This document shows positions 1 through 8,887 of a stretch of 64,000 nt of DNA, in pieces. Within the stretch, counting starts at the first letter, position 1. Each line of letters opens with the position of its first letter. The notes under the pieces were generated by a model, which did no database searches, was not told where the DNA came from, and was given only the letters and a program-made list of their open reading frames with translations. The translations under genes and the position numbers were made by a program. This stretch comes from Demequina sp. NBRC 110057. Lineage in GTDB: Bacteria > Actinomycetota > Actinomycetes > Actinomycetales > Demequinaceae. The DNA is taken from the NCBI RefSeq assembly GCF_002090175.1, contig NZ_BBRN01000003.1, positions 310,001 to 374,000 on the forward strand, written 5' to 3'.

Positions 1-28
1 GAGGGGCGCGACACCGACCGGAGCGGGA

Positions 29-1768
29 ATGATGACAACCGGAGTGCTGGACCGTGCGCGGGACCGGCTCTACGAGCCCAGGCCACCGCGACGCCGCGCG
101 CCCGGCATCGTCGAACTCTCGTTCTCCGCCGTGGGCCTCGTGGTGGGGCTGTCGTTCTTCGCACTGTCCCTCACCCCCTCACTCCTGCCCCGCGAGGGCT
201 GGGTGCAGGGCATCGAGTCGGGCGTGAGCTTCATGGTCGGCTACGGCATCGGCGCCGGGCTCTACGCTGTCGCCCGCTTCTTCACCGTCCCCCCGGCACG
301 GGGCCGCGTGCGCGCGGCGCTGCTCGTCGTCTCACTCGGCGCGATTGCCGTCCAGGCCTCGTTCACCATCTGGGCCTATGTGGGCTGGCAGAACGCCACA
401 CGCCTGAGCTTCGGGATGAGCCCGCTGTCGCCCTTGGTGTGGCCCGTCATCGTGGCTGTCGCGGCGGCGACGGCGGCGCTCCTGCTCGTGATCGCGCGCC
501 TGGTGCGCCGCCTCTTCCGATGGGGCGACGCCCTCGCCATCCGCTTCCTCCCGCGCCGGCTCGCGGTCGCCCTCGTCGGCGTCGTGCTCACCGCCCTCAT
601 CTGGTGGGTCGCATCGGGCGCGTTCGTCAACGCCTTCTTCACCTTCTCCAACTGGACATTCTCGGGGCGCGACCTTCAAACAAACCCCGGCGCCACCCAG
701 CCCGAGCTCGCCGAGAAATCGGGCTCGCCGGCATCGGCCGTGGAATGGGACGACCTGGGCCGCCAGGGCCGCTCCTTCGTGTCCACGGGGCCCACCGCAT
801 CGGACCTCGACGAGGCGGGGCCGGGCGGGGCGCTCGAGCCCATCCGCGCGTACGTGGGCCTGCGCAGCGCCGACTCGCTCGAGGAGCGCGCCCAGCTGCT
901 CCTCGACGAGCTGGTCCGCACCGACGCGTTCGACCGCGAGATCCTGGTGGTCGCCACCACGACCGGCACCGGCTACCTCGACCCCCACGGCGTGGACTCC
1001 CTCGAGTACCTGTGGAACGGCGACACCGCCATCGCGGGCGTCCAGTACTCCTACCTGCCCAGCTGGATCTCGCTGCTCGCGGATCAGGCCGAGGTGGAGG
1101 AGACGAGCAGGGTGGTGTTCCGGACCATCCACGACTACTGGTCCACGCTTCCCGACGGCTCGCGCCCGCAGCTGTACCTGTACGGGCTGTCGCTGGGCAC
1201 CACGGGCGTCGAGGCAGTGCTGTCGAGCGTGGACATCCTCAACGAGCCCATCGACGGAGCCCTCATGACGGGCCCGCCCTTCCTCAACGAGATGCACTAC
1301 GAGATCACGCGCGCCCGCGACGACGGATCGACGGCGGCGCTCCCCCTGCTCAACGCGGGCCGCACCGTGAGGTTCGCCGACGAGTCGGGAGTGGTCGCGG
1401 GCAACACCGCACCGTGGGGCTCCACCCGGCTCCTCTACCTCCAGCACGGCTCCGACCCGGTGGTGTGGTTCAACCAGCAGCTCGCCTTCGAGTCGCCGGC
1501 CTGGCTCATCGACGGCGAGCGTGCGCCGGACGTGTCAGCGACCATGGCCTGGTACCCGCTCGTCACCCTGTGGCAGGTGTTGCTCGACATGCCGGCGGCG
1601 GGATCGGTGCCCGAGGGATTCGGGCACCTCTACACCGTGACCGCCAACCTGCAGGCGTGGAACGCGGTCACCGGCTCGCCCCTGGATGATGGCGACGTGG
1701 CGTCGCTGGCCGACACGCTCGAGCGGCGGGCCGATGCCATCGAGGCGGAGCTCGAGTCCTCCTCCTAG
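29..1768 (+). CDS. Membrane-anchored alpha/beta hydrolase (Abhydrolase_9 type)
   Basis: A 579-residue protein. The N-terminal third (residues about 30-210) has several hydrophobic segments, including the stretch SLTPSLLPREGW that I associate with the Abhydrolase_9 N-terminal membrane domain. The C-terminal half looks like a serine hydrolase domain, with the nucleophile elbow GLSLG placing the candidate Ser near residue 388. It probably acts at the cytoplasmic membrane on an unknown ester or lipid substrate. The first ATG is followed at once by a second at 32, and either could be used. Only 28 bases of upstream DNA are visible, so operon context is unknown. Family assignment is from memory of motifs; the substrate is not inferred. 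Confidence 0.8.
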   Translation: MMTTGVLDRARDRLYEPRPPRRRAPGIVELSFSAVGLVVGLSFFALSLTPSLLPREGWVQGIESGVSFMVGYGIGAGLYAVARFFTVPPARGRVRAALLVVSLGAIAVQASFTIWAYVGWQNATRLSFGMSPLSPLVWPVIVAVAAATAALLLVIARLVRRLFRWGDALAIRFLPRRLAVALVGVVLTALIWWVASGAFVNAFFTFSNWTFSGRDLQTNPGATQPELAEKSGSPASAVEWDDLGRQGRSFVSTGPTASDLDEAGPGGALEPIRAYVGLRSADSLEERAQLLLDELVRTDAFDREILVVATTTGTGYLDPHGVDSLEYLWNGDTAIAGVQYSYLPSWISLLADQAEVEETSRVVFRTIHDYWSTLPDGSRPQLYLYGLSLGTTGVEAVLSSVDILNEPIDGALMTGPPFLNEMHYEITRARDDGSTAALPLLNAGRTVRFADESGVVAGNTAPWGSTRLLYLQHGSDPVVWFNQQLAFESPAWLIDGERAPDVSATMAWYPLVTLWQVLLDMPAAGSVPEGFGHLYTVTANLQAWNAVTGSPLDDGDVASLADTLERRADAIEAELESSS

Positions 1769-1810
1769 AGGTGCGGCAACGCAGGTCACGTCACGAAACG
1801 GTCACAAGAG

Positions 1811-1840
1811 TCCGGCAAATCGGGTCACCGAGGTATGGTG
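1811..1840 (+). promoter_or_regulatory. Possible promoter for a small transcript
   Basis: A TATGGT box at 1834-1839 resembles an actinobacterial -10 element and lies just before a structured, T-terminated segment with no convincing coding frame. No strong -35 is visible, so this is a weak call that depends on the downstream terminator. Confidence 0.35.
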
Positions 1841-1844
1841 AAGA

Positions 1845-1948
1845 GGTGCGCCACGTGCGCGCGGCCGATGCCATCGCGACCGCGCAGCCGGGTGCACCTT
1901 GCCGGGCCGCGACGCCGAGCTGAGGGAGCCGTCGCGGCCCGGCTTTTT
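1845..1948 (+). ncRNA. Candidate small structured RNA ending in an intrinsic terminator
   Basis: This stretch can fold into consecutive hairpins. AGGTGC (1844-1849) can pair with GCACCT (1894-1899), enclosing GCGCGG/CCGCGC arms. The last hairpin has a perfect 13-bp stem (1901-1913 with 1931-1943) followed by TTTTT at 1944-1948. It is 50-180 nt downstream of the hydrolase gene. Part of it could simply be that gene's terminator, but the extra upstream structure and a -10-like box suggest an independent short RNA. I do not recognise an RNA family. Confidence 0.4.
1901..1948 (+). terminator. Intrinsic terminator downstream of the alpha/beta hydrolase
   Basis: A perfect 13-bp GC-rich stem (1901-1913 with 1931-1943), a 17-nt loop and five T residues. 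This is one of the clearest intrinsic terminators in the window. Confidence 0.85.
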
Positions 1949-1986
1949 GCTGCCCGCGGGCCCTGCGCGCGCATCGGAGCGCTTTT

Positions 1987-2029
1987 CGCAACGAAGGTAT
2001 TGCGTTAAACGCCCCGGCGCCCCTAGGCT
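1987..2029 (+). promoter_or_regulatory. Palindromic operator copy 1 overlapping a promoter
   Basis: CGCAA-N8-TTGCG at 1987-2004 is an inverted repeat whose right arm is also the -35 (TTGCGT, 2000-2005) of a promoter with a TAGGCT -10 at 2024-2029 and an 18-nt spacer. A second copy with identical spacing lies at 2202-2219. A repressor bound here would block the -35. The product would be a short transcript reaching the hairpin at 2131-2165, or a longer leader for the haem surface protein gene. Confidence 0.5.
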
Positions 2030-2130
2030 GTCCACGGGCCGCTCACCGCGGCCCGCCTCGCGCCCCGGGTCGTCGTCGCGTTCCGGTGTGGCGGGATTCC
2101 CTGGGAGTCACCTCGACACCCATCGCTCGG

Positions 2131-2165
2131 CGGGAAGCGGCCTACGGGACATGGGCCGCTTCCCG
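2131..2165 (+). terminator. Strong hairpin in the leader of the haem surface protein
   Basis: A perfect 12-bp stem (2131-2142 with 2154-2165) and an 11-nt loop. The following bases are T-poor, so it may be an attenuator or processing hairpin rather than a classical terminator. It sits between the two operator/promoter copies. Confidence 0.45.
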
Positions 2166-2201
2166 TTGGCATTTCACCTGCCATTCTTATTTTCGTAACA
2201 A

Positions 2202-2242
2202 CGCAACATCGTAATTGCGTAAATCGCCGCTTCGCCGATAGT
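2202..2242 (+). promoter_or_regulatory. Palindromic operator copy 2 and promoter of the HtaA-type gene
   Basis: CGCAA-N8-TTGCG at 2202-2219, the same architecture as the copy at 1987. Its right arm gives the -35 TTGCGT (2215-2220), and a GATAGT -10 follows at 2237-2242 with a 16-nt spacer, leaving a leader of about 70 nt before the GTG at 2317. The block between 1769 and 2316 has no convincing gene; it holds only these regulatory elements and the two small-RNA candidates. Confidence 0.55.
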
Positions 2243-2316
2243 CTCCACCGTAGGTTCGCCAGCTGAGGCGCCCGCCGAGTCCTGTTCACTCGCGCCACCA
2301 CCACGATGGAGTCCCC

Positions 2317-5300
2317 GTGACATTGCGAAGCACACCCGTGCGTCCCGCCGCCTGGATAGCGGCAGTCCTTCTGTTCTTGTTGTCAGGATCGCTGCTGGTC
2401 GCGCCGGCCGCGGTCGCAGCCGAGACCTCCTCCTCGTCCCTGTCCTGGGGCGTCAAGGACACCTGGCGGTCCTACGTCGAGCGCTTCGGCGGCACCACCA
2501 CCGTCGCGGGCGGCGCGTCCGTCAACGCGGGCGTCGTCACCTTCCCCCTGACGTCGGCCGACGTCGACGAGGATGGCGCCGGCACGGTCCAGTACACGGG
2601 ATCCGTCACCTACACCGTCCCGAGCCACAACATCGAGATCACGCTGACCGACCCCGCGGTGGCCATCACCGGCGCCGGCGGCGCGACGCTGTCGTTCGCG
2701 GCCGTCACCACCGACGGTGACCTTGGCCGCGTGGACATCGCGACCATCGCGGCGTGGGCGACCACCGAGGCCGACGGCATCGTGTCGGCCGAGGGGCTCG
2801 CCACGACCGGCACCGACGGCGCGCAGCAGGTCTTCACCAACTACGCCAACACCGCGATGGACACCCTGTCGCTGTCCTACCCCGCTCCCGTCGTCGTCGA
2901 GCCGACCCCCGAGCCCTCGGTGACGTCTACCGAGGAGCCCACCGAGGAGCCGTCGGTCGAGCCGTCCGTCGAGCCCTCGGCGACGCCGACTGAGGAGCCG
3001 TCCGTGGACCCCTCGACCGACCCGACCGAGCCTGTCGAGCCCGAGATCACCGTCTCCCCGACCACCGGCCTCGAGGCCGGCGACACCGTCACCATCTCCG
3101 GCACGCTTCCCGCCCAGATCGACGGCACCAACACGTCCTTCTACGCTATGTGGTGCGCCGAGGGTGACGTCGAGCCCGGCACCGCCGAGGGCCGCCTCAC
3201 GGGCGATGCCTGCGCGGGCAGGACCACGCAGGCCTGGGTCATGCACACCTCCTCGTTTGGCCAGCCCGCCACGGGCACCGTGACCGACGGCGTGTGGACC
3301 TTCGAGACCACGCTGACCGTCCCCGGCGAGTTCGGCACCCACGTGTGCGGCGACCTCGCCGACAGCACCGACCAGTGCGGCATCTTCATCCGCCTGGACC
3401 ACACGCACGGCAGCAACTACTCGCTTGACCAGTTCATCCCCGTGACGTTCGCCGCTCCCCCGGTGGAGCCGGTCGTCACCGTGACCCCGAACACGGACGT
3501 GGCCGCGGGCGACACCGTGACCGTCGACGCGACGCTGCCGGCCTTCGTCAACGGCACCGCCACCTCGGTCTACGTCATGTGGTGCGCCGAGGGTGACGCC
3601 GAGGTCGGCACCGCCGAGGGCCGCCTCACCGGCGACGACTGCGGCGGCTCGCAGCAGTTCCTGTCCTCCGTCTCGCAGTACGGCGGCTCCGTCCCCGCCA
3701 CCGGCACCGTGTCCGGCAACGCCTGGACGTTCTCGACGGACGTGGTGGTGCCCGACGGCTTCGGCGACCACGCCTGCAACGACCGCGCGGACGCGACGGA
3801 CCAGTGCGGTGTGTTCATCCGCCTGGCCCACACCTTCCCGGGCGACTACTCGCTCGACCAGTTCATCCCCGTCACCTTCGCCGCCCCCGACTACGGCATC
3901 GTCGTCTCGCCGTCGTCCGATCTGGCCGATGGCGACACCGTCACCGTGAGCGGCGTGCTTCCCGCCACCGTGGACGGCAAGGCCACCTCCATCTACGCGA
4001 TGTGGTGCGCCGAGGGCGAGGGCCGCCTCACCGGCGCCGACTGCGCCGGCGGCGACTACCAGGCCGCGCTCAGCTCGGTCCCGCTGTACGGCGGCATGGT
4101 CCCCGCGACGGGCACCGTCGAGAACGGCGTCTGGACGTTTGAGGCGCAGATGAGCGTCACCGACGCGTTCGGCGCGCACCTCTGCGACGACCGCGCCGAT
4201 GCCACGGACCAGTGCGGTGTGTTCGTCCGCCTTGACCACACCCACACCGGAGAGTCGTCGACCAGCCTCGACCAGTTCATCCCGGTGTCCTTCGCGGCGC
4301 CCGAGCTGGGCGTGACCGTCACCCCTGACACCGACGTGGCGGCCGGTGACACTGTCACCGTCAACGCCAGCCTTCCGGCGACCATCGATGGCACCGCGAC
4401 GTCGGTGTACGTCATGTGGTGCGCCGAGGGTGACGCCGAGGTCGGCACCGCCGAGGGTCGCCTCACCGGCGACGACTGCGGCGGCTCGCAGCAGTTCCTG
4501 TCCTCCGTCTCGCAGTACGGGGGCATGGTTCCCGCGACCGGCACCGTCGAGGACGGCGTGTGGACCTTCTCCAGCGACGTCGTGGTGCCCGACACCTTCG
4601 GTGAGCACGTGTGCGCCGACTCGGCGGACGCGACGGACCAGTGCGGAGTGTTCATCCGCCTTGCCCACACCTTCCCTGGCAACTACTCGCTCGACCAGTT
4701 CATCCCCGTGACCTTCACCGCGCCGGCGACGCCGGTGGGCCTGGAGTGGGGCTTCAAGCAGTCGTGGCGCACGTACCTGTCGGGTTGGAACGGCACCTCC
4801 GCCTTCGGCATCGAGGCCACCGGTGGCGCGACCGACGACGGCACCGTGACGGTCTTCCCGTACGCCACCACCACGACAAACGCGACCGCGACGACCGCCA
4901 CCTACGACGGCGCCGTGCGGTACTTCAAGGACGCCCACGGCATCGACATCACCCTGTCGAACCCTGTCGTGACCGTCACCGACGCCTCGACGGCGGTCAT
5001 CTCGGCGACCTACGGCGGCGAGTCCGTCGACCTGGCCGAGCTCGACCTCACCGCCGCGGAGGTCACCACCGAGGACGGCTACACCACGTACACGGGAGCT
5101 CCCGCGACAGCGCTGGCCGGCACCCCCGCGGTGTTCTCCGCCAGCTACGCCGTCGGCACCGCGCTCGACCCCGCCACGTTCACCTACGAGGGTGAGCCGG
5201 TGGAGCCGCAGGCGGCCTCGCTGGTGTGGGGCGTGAAGTCGTCCTTCCGCAGCTACATCACGTCGCCGTTCCCGTCCGGGGTCCCGGTCGGCACGGTGAC

Positions 5301-7947
5301 CGCCACCGAGGGAGCCACGGACGACGGCGCCGCCACGACCTTCCCCGTCGCCAGCGTCGACCTCGACGACAACGGCGTGGGAACGGTGACCTACAGCGGC
5401 GCGGTGACGTTCGCCAAGCCCGCTCACGGGATCGAGATCACCATCTCGGACCCCGTCGTCACCGTCCACGAGGACGGCAGCGGCGAGATCTCTGCCACCT
5501 CCGTGTCGCAGGGCGAGGAGCTCGGCGAGGTAGTGATTGCGGACCTCGACGTCCTGGGCGGCACGGCGACGACGGTGGACGGCTTCTCGACCATCGCCGA
5601 CATCCCCGCCACCGGCACCGCCGGCACCCAGGCGGTGTTCACCAACTACAACGGCGTCGCGCTCGACGACGCGACGGTGTCCTACGAGGGCGCCGTGGTG
5701 AGCGTGGACCCGGTCGACCCGACGGATCCCACGGACCCCACCGATCCCACCGACCCCACCGACCCGGTGACCCCCGTCGACCCCAAGAGCGGGGACCTCG
5801 TGTGGGGAATCAAGTCCTCGTGGCTGAACTACATCGGCGCGAGCGGCATCTCGGTGTCGGGCGGCGCGGTCAACAACGGCTCCGCGTTCACCTTCAAGGC
5901 GAACGGCGGTGACGCCAACATGGCCACCGGTAGCGGCACGGCGAAGTTCAAGGGCTCCGTCCGCTTCGAGTACTCCGCCCACGGCATCGACATGACGATG
6001 GCGAACCCGCAGATCCGCCTGACCTCGAAGACGAAGGCGGTCCTGTCCCTGGTGGTCGACGGCAAGCGCGTCGACTTCGCCTCGCTGAACCTGGGCGCCT
6101 CCCCGCGCACGGCCAACGCGAGCTCGGTGACGCTCACCTCCGTCCCCGCCACGCTCACCACGGCGGGCGCGGCGGCCTTCGGCGGGTTCTACGAGACGGG
6201 CCAGTCGCTGGACAACCTCAAGGTCACCCTCGGGTCCTCGAAGCCCTCCTCGGGCGGCGGCGACGGTTCGGGCACCACCGGCGGCAACGCCGGCGGCTCG
6301 AATGGTGGCACGGGCTCCACCGGTGGAAGCACCGGCGGAAGCGGCTCGAACGGGGGCAACGGCGGAGTCGTCGTCACCGACGAGCCCGAGACCAGCACCG
6401 CAGTGGTGGGTCGCCTCACCTGGGGCATCAGCAGTGCCTTCAACACCTACGTGACGGGCCCCATCTCGAAGGGCCAGATCTCGGTGACCGGCGCCAGCTC
6501 CAACGGCAGCACCTTCACCTTCGTGCAGTCGGCCGGTAACCCCGACGTGGCGGCTGGCTCCGGCACCGCCACCTACGCGGGATCGGTTCGCTACACGGGC
6601 CACGGCGGCGCGCTGGACTACACGTTCGCCAACCCGCAGGTCCGCCTCACCTCGCCGAGCACCGCCGTGCTCAGCGTGTCCGTCAACGGCTCGCGGATGG
6701 ACTTCGCGACGCTGAACCTCGCGTTCGGCACGCGCACGTCCCTCGACAACGCGGTCCGCTTCACCGGCGTGCCGGCGACCCTCACCTCCGCGGGCAGCGG
6801 CGTGCTGACGGGCCCCGGCGGACAGAGCCTCGGCATCGACCCCGTGACCGTCACCTTCGGTGTCGGGTCGTCGAGCGCATCGGCCGGCGGCACTCGCGTG
6901 GTGCAGACCGCGTCCGAGGTCGAGACGACCGAGGACGAGATCCCTGCCACCGCGCCCGCGACCACCGGCATCGAGCTGGACGACGAGACGCTGGCGGCGC
7001 TGCTCGCCGGCGAGGTCGTCACGGTCTCCGTGCCGGGCTTCGAGCCGAACGAGGAGGGCATCAAGGTGGTCGTCTACTCGACGCCCACGCTGCTCGCCGA
7101 GATCTCGGCCGATGCCGACGGCGTCGCCACGTGGACCGGCGCGCTTCCCGCGTCGCTCACGGGCGAGCACACGCTGACCTTCCAGGGCTCGCAGGATGTG
7201 GGCATCGTGCTCGACATCCCGGCGACCGTCGAGGGCGTGTGTGTGGCCGATGCCACCCTCACCTGGGGCTTCAAGGAGTCCTTCCGCTCGTACATCGAGT
7301 CGACCATCGCCAACGGCGAGTGGACGCTCGATGGCGCGACCGAGGAGGGTGGCCTCTTCACCTGGGCGGACGGCGAGGCCGCGATTGATGGCTCGGACAC
7401 CACCGGCACCGTGAGCTTCACGGGAGCGGTGGAGTTCACCGGCCACGACGGAGCGCTCGACACGACCATCGCCAACCCGGTGCTCGAGCTGTCCGCGGAC
7501 GGCGCCTACCTGCTGCTGGACGTGTCCGGCGAGACGCAGGATGGCTCCTCGGTCGACTCGACCGGCATCCGCTTCGCCGAGCTCGACCTCGAGGCCGCTG
7601 AGATCAGCTCGGAGGGTGACGTCGTCACGCTCGCGGCGATCCCTGCCACCCTCACGGCCGACGGCGCCGCGGCGTTCGGCACCTACCCCGAGGGCGAGGC
7701 GCTCGACCCGGTGACGGTGGCGCTGACCTCGGAGGACGGCTGCATCGCGGTCCTCGCGGGTGAAACGACCACGGCCGCGGAGGAGCCCACCGAGGAGCCC
7801 TCGGCGGCCCCCACGGAGGAAGCAGTCACCACGGAAGCCGAGGCTCCCGTGGAGGAGTCCTCGTCCACCACGTGGGTGTGGATCGTCCTGGGCCTGCTGA
7901 TGGTCGCTGCGGGTGGCGCCACGGTAGTGGCCATCCGCCGCAGGTAA
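2317..7947 (+). CDS. Giant cell-surface haem-binding protein with six HtaA-type domains
   Basis: A 1876-residue surface protein: signal peptide (1-35), HtaA-type domain 1 (from ~40), a Pro/Thr/Glu linker, then four ~130-residue modules starting near 243, 387, 527 and 666. Each module carries conserved MWCAEG and DQCG cysteine motifs, suggesting two disulfides. HtaA-like domains 2-6 begin near 808, 968, 1161, 1365 and 1647, each opening with a W-G-hydrophobic-K/S core (LEWGFKQSW, LVWGIKSSW). Linkers are DPT-repeat and Gly/Ser-rich. A C-terminal helix (about 1850-1872) is followed by RRR, with no LPXTG, so it is membrane-anchored. HtaA domains bind haem in Corynebacterium and pass it to HmuT, and hmuOTUV lies just downstream in the opposite orientation. 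The start is GTG with GGAG upstream. The length far exceeds usual HtaA proteins. Confidence 0.88.
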   Translation: MTLRSTPVRPAAWIAAVLLFLLSGSLLVAPAAVAAETSSSSLSWGVKDTWRSYVERFGGTTTVAGGASVNAGVVTFPLTSADVDEDGAGTVQYTGSVTYTVPSHNIEITLTDPAVAITGAGGATLSFAAVTTDGDLGRVDIATIAAWATTEADGIVSAEGLATTGTDGAQQVFTNYANTAMDTLSLSYPAPVVVEPTPEPSVTSTEEPTEEPSVEPSVEPSATPTEEPSVDPSTDPTEPVEPEITVSPTTGLEAGDTVTISGTLPAQIDGTNTSFYAMWCAEGDVEPGTAEGRLTGDACAGRTTQAWVMHTSSFGQPATGTVTDGVWTFETTLTVPGEFGTHVCGDLADSTDQCGIFIRLDHTHGSNYSLDQFIPVTFAAPPVEPVVTVTPNTDVAAGDTVTVDATLPAFVNGTATSVYVMWCAEGDAEVGTAEGRLTGDDCGGSQQFLSSVSQYGGSVPATGTVSGNAWTFSTDVVVPDGFGDHACNDRADATDQCGVFIRLAHTFPGDYSLDQFIPVTFAAPDYGIVVSPSSDLADGDTVTVSGVLPATVDGKATSIYAMWCAEGEGRLTGADCAGGDYQAALSSVPLYGGMVPATGTVENGVWTFEAQMSVTDAFGAHLCDDRADATDQCGVFVRLDHTHTGESSTSLDQFIPVSFAAPELGVTVTPDTDVAAGDTVTVNASLPATIDGTATSVYVMWCAEGDAEVGTAEGRLTGDDCGGSQQFLSSVSQYGGMVPATGTVEDGVWTFSSDVVVPDTFGEHVCADSADATDQCGVFIRLAHTFPGNYSLDQFIPVTFTAPATPVGLEWGFKQSWRTYLSGWNGTSAFGIEATGGATDDGTVTVFPYATTTTNATATTATYDGAVRYFKDAHGIDITLSNPVVTVTDASTAVISATYGGESVDLAELDLTAAEVTTEDGYTTYTGAPATALAGTPAVFSASYAVGTALDPATFTYEGEPVEPQAASLVWGVKSSFRSYITSPFPSGVPVGTVTATEGATDDGAATTFPVASVDLDDNGVGTVTYSGAVTFAKPAHGIEITISDPVVTVHEDGSGEISATSVSQGEELGEVVIADLDVLGGTATTVDGFSTIADIPATGTAGTQAVFTNYNGVALDDATVSYEGAVVSVDPVDPTDPTDPTDPTDPTDPVTPVDPKSGDLVWGIKSSWLNYIGASGISVSGGAVNNGSAFTFKANGGDANMATGSGTAKFKGSVRFEYSAHGIDMTMANPQIRLTSKTKAVLSLVVDGKRVDFASLNLGASPRTANASSVTLTSVPATLTTAGAAAFGGFYETGQSLDNLKVTLGSSKPSSGGGDGSGTTGGNAGGSNGGTGSTGGSTGGSGSNGGNGGVVVTDEPETSTAVVGRLTWGISSAFNTYVTGPISKGQISVTGASSNGSTFTFVQSAGNPDVAAGSGTATYAGSVRYTGHGGALDYTFANPQVRLTSPSTAVLSVSVNGSRMDFATLNLAFGTRTSLDNAVRFTGVPATLTSAGSGVLTGPGGQSLGIDPVTVTFGVGSSSASAGGTRVVQTASEVETTEDEIPATAPATTGIELDDETLAALLAGEVVTVSVPGFEPNEEGIKVVVYSTPTLLAEISADADGVATWTGALPASLTGEHTLTFQGSQDVGIVLDIPATVEGVCVADATLTWGFKESFRSYIESTIANGEWTLDGATEEGGLFTWADGEAAIDGSDTTGTVSFTGAVEFTGHDGALDTTIANPVLELSADGAYLLLDVSGETQDGSSVDSTGIRFAELDLEAAEISSEGDVVTLAAIPATLTADGAAAFGTYPEGEALDPVTVALTSEDGCIAVLAGETTTAAEEPTEEPSAAPTEEAVTTEAEAPVEESSSTTWVWIVLGLLMVAAGGATVVAIRRR
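3043..4730 (+). repeat. Four tandem Cys-containing modules within the HtaA-type protein
   Basis: Module starts are near 3043, 3475, 3895 and 4312. Copies 2 and 4 are almost identical in nucleotide sequence over about 120 bases (around 3571-3700 and 4408-4535), indicating recent duplication or gene conversion. Copy 3 lacks about seven residues after MWCAEG. Confidence 0.85.
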
Positions 7948-7957
7948 AGGGCAGACC

Positions 7958-8016
7958 GACGCCGAGGGGCGGTCGACCTACGGGTCGGCCGCCCCTCGGC
8001 GTCTCTGGCTGTTTTT
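7958..8016 (+). terminator. Terminator between the HtaA-type gene and hmuV
   Basis: A 15-bp stem (7958-7972 with 7989-8003) followed by a T-run at 8012-8016. It lies between two convergent transcription units. Confidence 0.8.
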
Positions 8017-8107
8017 CCCCGCCGTCGCACTCCGACTCTCCTGGTGGCCCGTTTTGCGGCACGACGACGCGCTTCGAGCCGCAAATGCGGCCATTTGCGC
8101 CAGGGGG

Positions 8108-8887
8108 TTAGCGCTGCGGGACCACGAGGGGCGTGCCGTCGGGGCCGTCGAGCACGTGCACCGGAACGCCGTACACGTCCTCGACGAGCGCGGCGGTGAG
8201 CACCTCGGCGGGAGCCCCCACCGCCGCCACACTCCCCCGCCGCATGACGGCGATGCGGTCCGCGTAGGCGGCCGCGAGAGAGAGGTCGTGAAGCACCACG
8301 GCGACGGCCACGCCATCGCGGGCGAGGCCCCGCGCGACGCGCAGCACGTCCTCTTGGTGCTTCAGGTCGAGGGCGGCGGTGGGCTCGTCCAGGAGCACCG
8401 CGGCGGTGCGCTGCGCGAGCACGCGCGCGAGGGAGACCCTCGCGCGCTCTCCCCCGGACAGCGAGGTGAAGGTGCGGTCGGCGAGGTGGGCGACGTCGCA
8501 CGTGGCGAGCGCCTGGTCGACGGCCTCGTCGTCGGCGTCCTGCTCGGCGCGGCCCTGCCAGGGCGCTCGCCCCATCTCGACCACCTCGCGCACCCTAAAG
8601 GGGAACGCGACCTGGTTGTCCTGGGTGAGGACCGCACGCCGGCGCGAGAGGTCGCCCGGCGACCAGTCGGCGATGTCGCGGCCATCGAAGGCCGCGACGC
8701 CGGCGGACGGCGCGCGGTCGCCCGCGAGTACGCCGAGCAGCGTGGACTTTCCCGCGCCATTGGGGCCCACCAGGGCCACCACCTCGCCGTGAGCGACGTC
8801 AAGCGACACGTCGGCCACCAGCGTCGCTGGGCCGATGCGCACGCTCACCCGGTCGGCGTGGAAGGCGGCCGTCGGCGGGGCGGTCAT
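8108..8887 (-). CDS. hmuV: Haem ABC transporter ATP-binding protein HmuV
   Basis: A 259-residue ATPase that would power haem import with HmuU. Visible motifs are Walker A GPNGAGKST (residues 41-49), the LSGGE signature (about residue 145), the Walker B stretch ending LLDEP, and an H-loop histidine in VLHDLS. The ATG overlaps the stop of hmuU as ATGA, implying translational coupling and fixing this start, although the frame stays open far upstream into hmuU. It is the last gene of the operon hmuO-hmuT-hmuU-hmuV. A siderophore transporter ATPase is the alternative, but the haem oxygenase and HtaA context favour haem. Confidence 0.92.
   Translation of the reverse strand: MTAPPTAAFHADRVSVRIGPATLVADVSLDVAHGEVVALVGPNGAGKSTLLGVLAGDRAPSAGVAAFDGRDIADWSPGDLSRRRAVLTQDNQVAFPFRVREVVEMGRAPWQGRAEQDADDEAVDQALATCDVAHLADRTFTSLSGGERARVSLARVLAQRTAAVLLDEPTAALDLKHQEDVLRVARGLARDGVAVAVVLHDLSLAAAYADRIAVMRRGSVAAVGAPAEVLTAALVEDVYGVPVHVLDGPDGTPLVVPQR

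Noticed and set aside
332..1447. Long minus-strand frame across the alpha/beta hydrolase
   Set aside because: Same shadow behaviour; no start signal and no recognisable motif.
1987..2219. DtxR/IdeR iron boxes upstream of the haem protein
   Set aside because: The palindromes do not match the TTAGGTTAGSCTAACCTAA consensus; a different regulator is implied.
5709..5780. Short tandem repeat resembling a CRISPR-like array
   Set aside because: It encodes the DPT linker of the HtaA-type protein in frame; units are 9-12 bp with no spacers.
2383..7446. A 1687-codon open frame antisense to the HtaA-type gene
   Set aside because: It follows the third-position bias of the sense gene, has His/Arg/Gly-rich composition and no domains, and is a high-GC shadow.
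7840..7947. Sortase signal on the HtaA-type protein
   Set aside because: No LPXTG or variant precedes the C-terminal helix; anchoring appears to be by the membrane helix alone.
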